Shown piece by piece: positions 55,886 to 64,000 of a DNA stretch of 64,000 nucleotides. A program made the translations under genes and the position numbers. How positions within the stretch are numbered: the first letter of the stretch is position 1; each line of letters opens with the position of its first letter. The DNA is taken from the NCBI RefSeq assembly GCF_016894345.1, contig NZ_CP069798.1:1757385-1821384 (forward strand), in the 5' to 3' direction. This stretch comes from Paralysiella testudinis (GTDB lineage: Bacteria > Pseudomonadota > Gammaproteobacteria > Burkholderiales > Neisseriaceae). The notes beneath the pieces were generated by a model. The model was not told the origin of the DNA. It was given only the letters and a program-made list of their open reading frames with translations, and did no database searches.

Positions 55886-57505
55886 CTAAGGATGGTGAAT
55901 ATCCGCCAAAGGTGGCGGGTCGTCCGCCAGTTCATCGGCACGACGCCAACGGGCGCCGAAGTCCAATACGCGGATATCGGTGTCGGCCTTGGGGGCAAAA
56001 AAATCATATTCGGCGGCAAATTGCGGGCTGCGGATGCCCAGCCATTGCGCCAAGCCTGATAACAGATGTTCGCCGCTGCGCTGTGCCGGATTGCGTTGTT
56101 GGTTTTGTTGGTCGCTATTGATGATGGCCAGCGGAATGTGATAGTTCTGCCGGTAGCGGTCGTTGTGGCGCAGTACGCTGGCTTCGATTGACAAGGTGTT
56201 TTTGTCGTAGGTGTTTTTATCGTGCGACAGGCCGTGGTCGCTGAAATACAGCATGCTGTAGGGCTGCCCGGTTTTTACCAGCAGGGTGTCGATATCGGCC
56301 AGCAGGGTGTCGGTGGCGCGAATGCTGTCGATATAGCAGTTGGTGTTGGCATTGCTGCTGTAGTGTAGCGGCGGCTGCGTTAGGCGGTCGCAGGGGTTGG
56401 GATGGGAGCCGAGCAGGTGCAGCACAATCAGGCGGTTTTGTTGCGGGGGTAATGGCTGCTGTAAGGTTTGTTGCAGCAGCGGCAGCAATTCGCTGTCGTA
56501 GGTTTTGTGGCCGAAATCGTAGCCGGTGGTTTTCAGAAAATGCACTTCATCGGCTTTATGGGCAATGGCGGAAATGGAGGTGTCGTATTTGCCCAAAGCG
56601 CCTTGATTGGATAGCCATACGGTGTGCATGCCGGCGGCTTTAGCCAAACTAACCAGATTGTTTTGGATTTGGAAACCGCCGTTGTGGTTGAGGTTAAGCC
56701 CGTAGAGTAGGGAAATCGGGGTGTTGGGGCCGGGTGATAGCTGGTTTTCCATCACCAGATTGGCGCGGCGGCGCAAAAACGGGGTGTTGTCGATTTTAAA
56801 GCCGTACAGCGACATATAATCCGCACGCACGCTTTCGCCAATCAGCAGTACATAGTTGCGGTAGGGCTGCTGGGTGGCAGTGACTTGCCAATCGTGCGGC
56901 AATTGCAAATCGTGTTGCAGCTTGTTCAGCTCGGCAAAATAGGCTTTGGGCATCAGGTAGCTGTCGGCCATAAATTCCAGCGGCACCACACGCAAGGGAA
57001 AGCCGTTTTGTTCATAGGATTCGCGTGCGGTGGAAAAGGCCATGGCGGCAATCACTGTGCATAATGGCAAGAGCCAGCGCCAGCCAAATTTTGGTGCGGC
57101 AATGCGCCCGGCCAGCCGCGCCAATGCCACCAACAACAGGCTGAACACCACGGCGGTGATATAGACGCGCCAAGGAATGGTTTGCAGGTATTCGCCCGCT
57201 TCGCTGGCGCTGGTACTGATTAAGGAGGCGATAATCCCAAAGCTCGGGCGGCCGTAAAGCGCGGCGGTGGGGTGGTAGAGCAACACCACCAGCGCACTGA
57301 TGTAGAGCAAGGCTTGCAATAGGCGCGGTGAGAGCCGGTGCAGCACCAGCCAGAGCAAAAACGTTTCGATAATGCGGTTGGGATTGAGCGGGTAGCGCAA
57401 GGCGTAAATGGCCAATGCGCTTAAAAAGAAAAAAGCCGTTACCAATAGGGCATATTGCTGTTTGGCGGATAGGCGTTGTAATAAGGCGGAGGGTTTTGAA
57501 AACAT
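55886..57505 (-). CDS. Phosphoethanolamine-transferase-like membrane sulfatase
   Basis: 539 aa from ATG 57505. Four to five N-terminal membrane helices (to about residue 155) are followed by a periplasmic alkaline-phosphatase-fold domain. Motifs: LLIGESVRADYMSLYGF (Glu224 metal ligand), GPNTPISLLYGLN with the probable nucleophile Thr, and YFSDHGLSHDKNTYDKN with Asp/His ligands. The family (EptA, CptA, Lpt) moves phosphoethanolamine from phosphatidylethanolamine to lipid A, LOS core or proteins. Which acceptor is used cannot be said. A longer frame starting at 57679 overlaps the upstream reductase and is unlikely. Confidence 0.82.
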   Translation of the reverse strand: MFSKPSALLQRLSAKQQYALLVTAFFFLSALAIYALRYPLNPNRIIETFLLWLVLHRLSPRLLQALLYISALVVLLYHPTAALYGRPSFGIIASLISTSASEAGEYLQTIPWRVYITAVVFSLLLVALARLAGRIAAPKFGWRWLLPLCTVIAAMAFSTARESYEQNGFPLRVVPLEFMADSYLMPKAYFAELNKLQHDLQLPHDWQVTATQQPYRNYVLLIGESVRADYMSLYGFKIDNTPFLRRRANLVMENQLSPGPNTPISLLYGLNLNHNGGFQIQNNLVSLAKAAGMHTVWLSNQGALGKYDTSISAIAHKADEVHFLKTTGYDFGHKTYDSELLPLLQQTLQQPLPPQQNRLIVLHLLGSHPNPCDRLTQPPLHYSSNANTNCYIDSIRATDTLLADIDTLLVKTGQPYSMLYFSDHGLSHDKNTYDKNTLSIEASVLRHNDRYRQNYHIPLAIINSDQQNQQRNPAQRSGEHLLSGLAQWLGIRSPQFAAEYDFFAPKADTDIRVLDFGARWRRADELADDPPPLADIHHP

Positions 57506-57557
57506 GGGTATTGTGTTGATGCTGCAAATAAGATTTCGATAAGGTTGTTTGGGGCAG

Positions 57558-58568
57558 TCAATGCCCGGCCGGGCTGAAGCTGTCGGCAAAAAAAGCGTTT
57601 TCAGGCAGCCCGTGTTTGTGGGTGAATAAATAGCGTGCTGCGGCCACCATGGCCGGATTGCCGCAGGCATACACTTCATGGCCGCTTAAATCGGGATAGG
57701 TCGCCGCCGCGCCATCTTGCACATGGCCGTAAGCGCCGGGCCAATCGGCAGCGGGGCGCGACAGCAGTAAACTCAAACGGGCATGTGGCAGCTGTGCCAA
57801 CAGCGCTTTTGCTGCGGCCAGTTGGTAAAAGTCGTGCTGTTCGCGCACACCCCAAAACAGATGCAGCGGGCGTGTGCTGCGCTCGGCCAATAGCTGCAAC
57901 AACAGGCTTTTAATCGGGGCGAAACCGGTGCCGGTGGCCAGCATAATGATGGGTTTGGCACTTGGGTTGAGGCCGAAGCTGCCCAAGGGGCCTTGCAGGC
58001 GCACAATGCTTTTTTCACCCATGCTGCCGTTGAATAAAGGGGCGGAAAAAATGCCGTTTTCGTGTTGGCGCACATGCAGCTCAAGCAAGCCGGTGTCGCC
58101 GGGGCCGTTGGCAATCGAGTAGCTGCGCCGTTGTGCTTGCGGCAGCAGGATGTCGACGTACTGGCCGGGCTGGAAAACAAACGGTTTTTGGCGTGGTAAG
58201 GCCAGCTGCACCACGGCATTACCCCCTTCGATGGTGATTTGCTGAATTCGTGCCGGCAGAATTTGCGCAGGTGCGGCGTCGGCACCGGCGTAGTGGGGCA
58301 TGGACACGCACACATCGCTTTGCGCCACGCTGCAACACAGCAAAATATCACCCAATGCCTTATCGGCGGCGTTTAAACCGGGTAAATCTTCGCTGCCCAA
58401 GGGCGCCACCTGTCCGCTGAGCAGCCGCGCTTTGCAAGAGCCGCAGCTGCCGCTTTGGCAGGCATGGGGCAAGGGCAGCCCTTGGCGTTTGGCGGCGGCG
58501 AGCAGGTTTTCGTTGCTGGCAGCGGTAAAGTGTTCATTGCTGGGCAAAACGGTGATGCGGTGGTTCAT
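57558..58568 (-). CDS. 2Fe-2S ferredoxin / FAD-NAD(P)H oxidoreductase
   Basis: 336 aa. N-terminal plant-type ferredoxin domain with CQSGSCGSCKARLLSG and a later CC (cluster ligands), then a FAD domain (RRSYSIANGPGDTGLLELHVR) and a NAD domain (IIMLATGTGFAPIKSLL, VYACGNPAMV). The arrangement is that of CDP-6-deoxy-delta-3,4-glucoseen reductase-like proteins, which feed electrons to a partner oxygenase or dehydratase. No obvious partner is adjacent. It lies 53 bases upstream of the phosphoethanolamine-transferase-like gene on the same strand. Confidence 0.88.
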   Translation of the reverse strand: MNHRITVLPSNEHFTAASNENLLAAAKRQGLPLPHACQSGSCGSCKARLLSGQVAPLGSEDLPGLNAADKALGDILLCCSVAQSDVCVSMPHYAGADAAPAQILPARIQQITIEGGNAVVQLALPRQKPFVFQPGQYVDILLPQAQRRSYSIANGPGDTGLLELHVRQHENGIFSAPLFNGSMGEKSIVRLQGPLGSFGLNPSAKPIIMLATGTGFAPIKSLLLQLLAERSTRPLHLFWGVREQHDFYQLAAAKALLAQLPHARLSLLLSRPAADWPGAYGHVQDGAAATYPDLSGHEVYACGNPAMVAAARYLFTHKHGLPENAFFADSFSPAGH

Positions 58569-58648
58569 GACGGTGTGGCGGTAAGGTAAAAAGAGGCCAT
58601 CTTATCTTATTGTGTATGGGGTGTGCGAATCTGTTTGCTGCGCCCAAT

Positions 58649-58677
58649 AAAAAAACCAGCCCGTAGGCCGGTTTTTT
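58649..58677 (-). terminator. Terminator of the amino-acid binding protein gene
   Basis: AAAACC-a-GCC / GGC-c-GGTTTT with A and T runs on both sides, 15 bases past the stop of the binding-protein gene on the minus strand. Confidence 0.65.
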
Positions 58678-58691
58678 CAGGCAGCATAGGC

Positions 58692-59504
58692 TTACTGCGC
58701 AAAGTATTTTTTGTGGATTTCCATGTATTCGCCGCTGTCGCGTATTTTTTGCAGTGATTCATTCACTAGGTTCAGCGTGGCGGTGTCGCCTTTGCGCACG
58801 GCAATGCCGTAATGCTCCACTTCAAAGTCGGGCACGGTAATCATGCTAAAGCCTTTGTCACCGTTGTTTTTGATGTAGTTGCCCACCACGGCGCTGTCGC
58901 TAATTACCGCATCTACGCCGCCGCCTTCCACTTCTTTTAATACCAGCGGCAGGCTTTCAAAACGCGCGATTTTGGGGCTGGTGGCACCCAAGATTTTCTG
59001 TGCGGCCAAGTCGCCGGTGTTGCCGGTAACCACGCCCACGCGGTTCATGTTTTTAAGGTCATCCACCGATTTGATGTCTTTGCCTTTGGGCACCAACACC
59101 ACTTGGGTGATTTCAAAGTAGGGGGCGGAAAAATCCATGCTTTGGCGGCGCTCATCGGTGATGGTGACGGCAGAAGCCAGCATGTCGAAGTCGCCATGGT
59201 TGAGGCTGGCAAACAGGCCGTCCCAAGGCTGGTTTTTGAAGCTTACTTGGAAGCCGCCGGCTTTGGCCATGGCGTTGAGGATGTCTACATCAAAACCTTC
59301 GATTTCACCGCCCGCGCCTTGCGATTCAAACGGCGCAAATTCGGCATTCATCCCCACGGTGTAGGTTTTGCCTGCGGCGGGGCTGTTGGCGGCGGCAGAA
59401 GCGTCTTTGCCTGCATCGGCAGTGGCACTACCTTGGCCGCCGCAGGCGGCCAGCATCAAACCGGAACAGGCCACGGCAGCGGCCAACCATTTTTTCATGT
59501 TCAT
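58692..59504 (-). CDS. Amino-acid ABC transporter substrate-binding lipoprotein (SBP_bac_3)
   Basis: 270 aa. Lipobox LAAC (AVACSGLMLAAC) makes it a lipoprotein. Type 2 periplasmic-binding fold: YTVGMNAEFAPFESQGAGGEIEGFDVDILNAMAKAGG, MDFSAPYFEITQVVLVPKG, VVTGNTGDLAAQKIL, and ending GEYMEIHKKYFAQ. It is close to the HisJ/ArgT/GlnH group; the ligand (polar amino acid) is not certain. TTAGGAG lies before ATG 59504. No permease or ATPase gene is adjacent. Confidence 0.88.
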   Translation of the reverse strand: MNMKKWLAAAVACSGLMLAACGGQGSATADAGKDASAAANSPAAGKTYTVGMNAEFAPFESQGAGGEIEGFDVDILNAMAKAGGFQVSFKNQPWDGLFASLNHGDFDMLASAVTITDERRQSMDFSAPYFEITQVVLVPKGKDIKSVDDLKNMNRVGVVTGNTGDLAAQKILGATSPKIARFESLPLVLKEVEGGGVDAVISDSAVVGNYIKNNGDKGFSMITVPDFEVEHYGIAVRKGDTATLNLVNESLQKIRDSGEYMEIHKKYFAQ

Positions 59505-59852
59505 TGCGTTGTTCTCCTAAAAAAACCATTTGCGAACATGTTTTCAGGCAGCCTATTGTCTGTTTCGAAAAGATGTGCGCACAAAAATAAAATTTTAACA
59601 TAAATTGCTGCACTGCAAAACCAAGATATAGGACTGCATAGCGGCGGGTGTGGTGTAAATGGTTCAGGCTGCCTGAAATGAGCTGGCTGGAGGTTTGTGA
59701 TATAAAATCAATCCATTAAAAATTATTGGCTTCGTGTTGGCTTTGATAGTGCAGCTGCGGGGTACGGGCGCTGTGCTTAGGCGGCGGCAGTGTTATAATT
59801 GCGCGTTTGTGGTTTAAGCAATCCAATCAATTTGAATCGGGTCGTATTTATT
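59505..59852. other. Intergenic region between divergent binding protein and panC
   Basis: About 350 bases holding two single DUS copies (near 59545 and 59665) and the panC promoter. No gene seen. Confidence 0.5.
59791..59799 (+). promoter_or_regulatory. Extended -10 promoter of panC
   Basis: TGTTATAAT: a perfect TATAAT (59794-59799) with the TGn extension, 54 bases before the panC ATG. The -35 region is poor, as usual for extended -10 promoters. Confidence 0.5.
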
Positions 59853-60689
59853 ATGCAAATCATTCATACCGTTGCCGAGCTGCGGCAATGGCGTAAACAC
59901 GCCGGCAAAGTGGCTTTTGTGCCCACCATGGGCAATCTGCACCAAGGGCATTTGGCGTTGGTGCGCGCGGCGCGCCAACATGCCGATGCGGTGGTGGTGA
60001 GTATTTTTGTCAACCGCCTGCAATTTGGCCAAGGCGAAGATTTCGACCGCTACCCGCGTACCTTGCAGGAAGATGCCGACAAACTGAAAGGCGAGGGCGT
60101 GGCGGTGGTGTTTGCACCAGACGAGCGCGAGCTTTATCCGCACGTATCGCAAGACTACAATGTGGAGCCGCCGCATTTGCAAAACGAGCTGTGCGGCCGC
60201 TTCCGCCCCGGCCATTTCCGCGGTGTGGCCACGGTGGTGACCAAGCTGTTTAATATTGTGGCGCCCGATGTGGCCTGTTTTGGCAAAAAAGACTATCAGC
60301 AGCTGGCGGTGATTCGCGGCTTGGTGGCCGATTTGAATTTCAATATCGACATTGTGCCGGTGGACACCGGCCGCGCCGAAGACGGCTTGGCTTTGTCCAG
60401 CCGCAACGCCTATCTAACGCCGGCAGAGCGGGCGCAAGCACCGCAAATGTATGCCATGCTCAGCCAAATGGCGGCGCAAATCCGCGGCGGGCGGCAAGAC
60501 TACGCCAACCTTGAAGCCGTGGCAGTGGCCAATATGCAGCAGCAAGGCTGGCAGGTAGACTATATCGAAGTGCGCCATGCCGATACGTTGGCGGTGGCAC
60601 ATGCGGGCGACAAACAAGTGGTGATTGTGGCGGCGGCGCGGCTGGGCAAAACTCGGCTGATTGATAATATTGAAGTGAACCTGGATTAG
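59853..60689 (+). CDS. panC: Pantothenate synthetase (pantoate-beta-alanine ligase)
   Basis: 278 aa from ATG 59853. It joins pantoate and beta-alanine with ATP, the last step to pantothenate and on to CoA. HIGH-like motif His30-x-x-His33 in [44 protein letters not shown]; and [11 protein letters not shown] (KMSKS-like loop). An in-frame upstream start at 59799 lies on the promoter and is rejected. panB is not next to it. Confidence 0.95.
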   Translation: MQIIHTVAELRQWRKHAGKVAFVPTMGNLHQGHLALVRAARQHADAVVVSIFVNRLQFGQGEDFDRYPRTLQEDADKLKGEGVAVVFAPDERELYPHVSQDYNVEPPHLQNELCGRFRPGHFRGVATVVTKLFNIVAPDVACFGKKDYQQLAVIRGLVADLNFNIDIVPVDTGRAEDGLALSSRNAYLTPAERAQAPQMYAMLSQMAAQIRGGRQDYANLEAVAVANMQQQGWQVDYIEVRHADTLAVAHAGDKQVVIVAAARLGKTRLIDNIEVNLD

Positions 60690-60800
60690 CGCCTGTTGAC
60701 AGGCATGGCTTGAACGGCCAACTGTTTTCAGGCAGCCTTGGGTAAGCAAATGGCTTATTTTATAAAAATATTCAAACTAAACAATGCGGGATAAGCACGT

Positions 60801-63800
60801 ATGTGGTGGATGATTTTATTGTTATTGATGTTGGCCATTGCCGCTTTGCTGTGGTGGCGGGGCAAACAGGAGCGTGAATGGCGGCTGGAGCTGGCTTATT
60901 TAAGCCGCCATGCGCCGCGCGCCGATGCCGCTGCAAGCAATAAGGCAGAAGAGGCACCGGCTACGCCGCCATCAATTAAAGTATTGCGCCAAATCAGCCC
61001 CAACCTCACCAATGTGCGCCTGCAAACCCGTGCCAGCCAAGCCAACCAAGCGGTATTGGGGCGGGTGGAAGCGCAAATGCAGCAACTCAACCCGCGCTTT
61101 AAAGCCGCCGCCGCGCTTACCGACGCCGACAAAGCCCGTTTGGCCAGCGATGAAGTGCTGGCCGAGCTGCCGATTTTTGCCCATGCCTTAAGCGCAGAAA
61201 CACCAAGCACAGAAACGCCGGTACAGGAAAACGAAGCGGTAGAAGATGCGGCGGAAATGGTTGCCAGCGATGCGGCCATCCCGATGTTTGAACATGTACC
61301 GGAAGCCGCGCTGCCAGACGAAACCATTGCCAACACCGCGCCCGCCGCGCCGTTAGAAGTAATTACCTTGGCCGAAGCCACCCGCAAAGTGGCCACCCGC
61401 ACGCCTGAGCCATTGGTCAGCACACCGCTGGAAACCGTAGCGTTGAATTGGCCGCCTGTGGATGTGGCTGCCGGCAAAAATACCGTTGCCGAACCGGCTG
61501 AGGTGATTACCTTGGCTGATCCGGCGGTATCGCGCATTCGCGAGCGTACCTTGGCCGAGCGTGAAATTTTGGCGGTGGCCATGCCGGCCAAACCCGCTGC
61601 GGTGGCGTCCGCGCCCTTGCCCACCATCGGCGAAGACGATATCCGCAGCAATTTGCTGCGCCAACGCTTGGCACGCCGCCGCGAGCATAGTCCGCACACC
61701 GTGGCTGCACCCATTCAGCCCGAGCTGGCGGTGATTGCCGAAGACGAAGTACTGGCCAATCTGGCCAAAACCGACTCCCCGATTAATAAACCCAAACACC
61801 AGTTTAAACGCACCACCGTGCGCGAAAGCGTGATTCCGGCGGCGGCGCGCATCGACCACAGCCATGCGGTGAAATTGTCGCCATTGTCTACCGCGCTGGC
61901 GGCAGAAGCGGCCAGTGCGCCCATTTCCACCCGCTTTACACCCTATGAGTCAACACCGGAAGCCGCCCCGGCACCGGCGCCGGTGCCGGCCGCATTAAGC
62001 ATGAGTGCGGCCGCAACGGCGAGCACGCCTACCTTACACATCACCGATGCGCCTACCTGGTCGATTAGCGACCGTTTGATGAGCGAATCGGATGCGCCCT
62101 TAGTGCCGGTGAGCACCGAATGGCCGCAAAGCGGCAGCCACAGCGCCGCCTTGGCACCGGTGCCGATGCAACCGGCTTGGCAGGACAACACGGCCGAGGC
62201 AACGCCTGCGGGCAATGGGCGCAATGTGTGGAGTCAACGCGCCGCCCATGCCAACACGCTGCCTGAAAATGCGGCTGCCGATATGCCGCCGCCTTTGTCT
62301 GATGAATTAGCAGACGCAGCAATCCCTGAGTGGCAGCAAACTTTAAATGAAACCGCACCCGCATCTACACCGCAGCCTCTGCCACCCACAACCGCACAGC
62401 CTGTGCCGCAAACCGCCATCGGCATGGCCTTGCAATCGGCCATACAACAGGCACCGACGCCACCGCCCGCCGTGTTGAATGAACACAGCCTGCCGGGTTT
62501 AAATTTGTTGTTGCCGCCGCAGTTTGATCCCGGTGCGCGCCAAACCGAAGAAGCCTTGCTGGAAAACGGCATCACCATCGAAGAAAAGCTGGCCGAATTT
62601 AAAGTAAAAGTGAGCGTGGTGGATGCCTACGCCGGCCCGGTGATTACCCGCTACGAAATCGAGCCGGCACAAGGCGTGCGCGGCAACCAAGTGGTGAATC
62701 TGGAAAAAGATTTAGCGCGCAGTTTGGGCTTTGCCGCCATCCGCGTGGTGGAAACCATTCCCGGCAAAACCTGCATGGGCTTGGAGTTGCCCAACCCCAA
62801 GCGGCAAATGATTCGCATCAGCGAAATTTTCAGCGCTCCGGTATTTCAAGAGTCGCGCTCCAAACTCACCTTGGCGCTGGGGCAAGACATCACCGGTGCG
62901 CCGGTGGTTACCGATTTGGCGCGCGCACCGCATTTGCTGGTGGCGGGCACCACCGGCTCGGGCAAATCGGTGGGCGTGAACGCGATGATTTTATCGATGC
63001 TGTTTAAAGCCACGCCCGAAGAAGTGCGCATGATTATGATCGACCCCAAAATGCTGGAGCTGTCGATTTACGAAGGCATTCCGCACCTGCTCGCGCCGGT
63101 GGTTACCGATATGAAGCTGGCGGCCAATGCGCTCACTTGGTGTGTCAACGAAATGGAAAAACGCTACCGCCTGATGAGCCATATGGGCGTGCGCAATCTG
63201 GCCGGGTTTAACCAAAAAGTGGCCGAAGCCGCCCAGCGCGGCCAAAAGCTGGCCAACCCGTTTTCGCTCACCCCGGAAACGCCGGAGCCGCTGGAAAAAC
63301 TGCCGTTTATCGTGGTGGTGGTAGACGAATTTGCCGACCTGATGATGACCGCGGGCAAGAAAATCGAAGAGCTGATTGCGCGGCTGGCGCAAAAAGCCCG
63401 TGCCGCCGGTATCCATTTGATTTTGGCCACCCAGCGCCCCAGCGTAGACGTGATTACCGGCCTGATTAAAGCCAATATCCCCACCCGCATTGCGTTTCAG
63501 GTGTCGAGTAAAATCGACAGCCGCACCATTTTGGATCAAATGGGTGCCGAAAACCTGCTCGGCCAAGGCGATATGCTGTTTCTGCCGCCCGGCACAGGCT
63601 ATCCGCGCCGCATCCACGGCGCTTTTGTGGCCGACGAAGAAGTGCACGGCATCGTGGAATACCTGAAACAGTTTGGCGAGCCGGACTATATCGACGACAT
63701 CCTTACCGCCGGAGTGGGCGAAGACGACTTATTCAGCAACGCCAACGGCAGCCGCAACAACGAAGGCGAAGACGACCCGCTCTACGACGAAGCCGTGGCG

Positions 63801-63977
63801 GTGGTGGTAAAAACCCGCAAAGCCAGCATTTCTTCGGTGCAGCGCCAATTGCGCATCGGCTACAACCGCGCCGCGCGCTTGGTAGAGCAAATGGAGGCCG
63901 ACGGCATTGTGTCTGCCGCCGAAGGCAACGGCAACCGCACCGTGCTGGCACCCGGCAGCGCACATCTGGACGAATAA
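60801..63977 (+). CDS. ftsK: FtsK/SpoIIIE-family DNA translocase with a single membrane helix
   Basis: 1058 aa. One N-terminal helix ([16 protein letters not shown]) instead of the usual four, then about 500 residues of Ala/Pro/Thr-rich, low-complexity linker, then the motor: FtsK alpha/beta domain with Walker [13 protein letters not shown] (about 716-727), Walker [12 protein letters not shown] (about 836-846), [13 protein letters not shown], and a C-terminal gamma winged helix ([28 protein letters not shown]) that reads KOPS. The role is moving chromosome ends through the division septum to XerCD/dif. The single helix suggests the second FtsK-type paralogue found in Neisseriaceae, but the other copy is not in this window. 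Confidence 0.9.
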   Translation: MWWMILLLLMLAIAALLWWRGKQEREWRLELAYLSRHAPRADAAASNKAEEAPATPPSIKVLRQISPNLTNVRLQTRASQANQAVLGRVEAQMQQLNPRFKAAAALTDADKARLASDEVLAELPIFAHALSAETPSTETPVQENEAVEDAAEMVASDAAIPMFEHVPEAALPDETIANTAPAAPLEVITLAEATRKVATRTPEPLVSTPLETVALNWPPVDVAAGKNTVAEPAEVITLADPAVSRIRERTLAEREILAVAMPAKPAAVASAPLPTIGEDDIRSNLLRQRLARRREHSPHTVAAPIQPELAVIAEDEVLANLAKTDSPINKPKHQFKRTTVRESVIPAAARIDHSHAVKLSPLSTALAAEAASAPISTRFTPYESTPEAAPAPAPVPAALSMSAAATASTPTLHITDAPTWSISDRLMSESDAPLVPVSTEWPQSGSHSAALAPVPMQPAWQDNTAEATPAGNGRNVWSQRAAHANTLPENAAADMPPPLSDELADAAIPEWQQTLNETAPASTPQPLPPTTAQPVPQTAIGMALQSAIQQAPTPPPAVLNEHSLPGLNLLLPPQFDPGARQTEEALLENGITIEEKLAEFKVKVSVVDAYAGPVITRYEIEPAQGVRGNQVVNLEKDLARSLGFAAIRVVETIPGKTCMGLELPNPKRQMIRISEIFSAPVFQESRSKLTLALGQDITGAPVVTDLARAPHLLVAGTTGSGKSVGVNAMILSMLFKATPEEVRMIMIDPKMLELSIYEGIPHLLAPVVTDMKLAANALTWCVNEMEKRYRLMSHMGVRNLAGFNQKVAEAAQRGQKLANPFSLTPETPEPLEKLPFIVVVVDEFADLMMTAGKKIEELIARLAQKARAAGIHLILATQRPSVDVITGLIKANIPTRIAFQVSSKIDSRTILDQMGAENLLGQGDMLFLPPGTGYPRRIHGAFVADEEVHGIVEYLKQFGEPDYIDDILTAGVGEDDLFSNANGSRNNEGEDDPLYDEAVAVVVKTRKASISSVQRQLRIGYNRAARLVEQMEADGIVSAAEGNGNRTVLAPGSAHLDE

Positions 63978-64000
63978 GCAAATCACAATACTTTAATGAT

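Overview
The window is bacterial chromosome from a member of the Neisseriaceae. The 12-mer AGGCTGCCTGAA and its complement TTCAGGCAGCCT recur throughout. This is the DNA uptake sequence (DUS) dialect described for Simonsiella-type Neisseriaceae, and it often occurs as inverted pairs that form terminators. Gene content agrees: a Neisseria-type cytochrome c', a porin fragment, a zur/COG0523 pair, and two-partner secretion with VENN-type toxin tips. The species cannot be fixed from the sequence alone.

Layout. 1-16400 is ordinary core genome: ilvE (partial), a small zinc-finger protein, trxB, tRNA-Leu(UAG), a DUF2238 membrane protein, pnp, rpsO, truB, a branched-chain amino-acid binding lipoprotein, a DUF2322-like protein, queH, tpx, a TauE/SafE-like membrane protein, a zinc regulon (zur plus a COG0523 GTPase), an SDR, two cytochromes c', a GNAT gene and hemB. 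53500-64000 is again core: cysK, two lipoproteins, a porin fragment, a phosphoethanolamine-transferase-like enzyme, a ferredoxin reductase, panC and an FtsK-type translocase.

Between them, 16600-52950 is a contact-dependent inhibition (CDI) island. Its expressed head is a four-gene unit: cdiB (outer-membrane transporter), an HlyC-family lysine acyltransferase, cdiA (2718 aa; GH-E nuclease tip after a VENN motif) and an ankyrin-repeat immunity gene. Behind it lies about 24 kb of silent or semi-silent cassettes on the same strand, called B to I here. Most begin with a copy of part of cdiA and then carry a different toxin tip and immunity gene. Copies of the late cdiA coding region recur at 28045-29700, 34087-35745 and 40200-41865, with shorter ones at 31373, 47103, 48495 and 51303. 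Tips join the conserved part at two places. One is the VENN motif, where an 11/12 DUS match lies directly upstream in all six modules that have it. The other is an earlier point with no VENN, and both tips joined there are followed by small lipoprotein immunity genes.

The cassettes are riddled with insertion sequences (IS630, IS110, an IS5/IS1106-like element carrying a nested IS481-like element, two IS427-like copies, a second IS481-like copy). Several interrupted toxins can be rebuilt in frame by removing the IS. The conserved cdiA-derived parts of cassettes E and F, and two immunity genes, carry single-base homopolymer contractions, whereas the head cdiA is open throughout. The right edge of the island is an IS481-like copy that cuts off a DASS-family transporter. 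The simplest reading is a recombinational toxin archive: a natural transformer keeps donor tips behind one expressed cdiA and swaps them through conserved flanks marked with uptake signals. This is inference from sequence layout; expression and swapping are not shown here.
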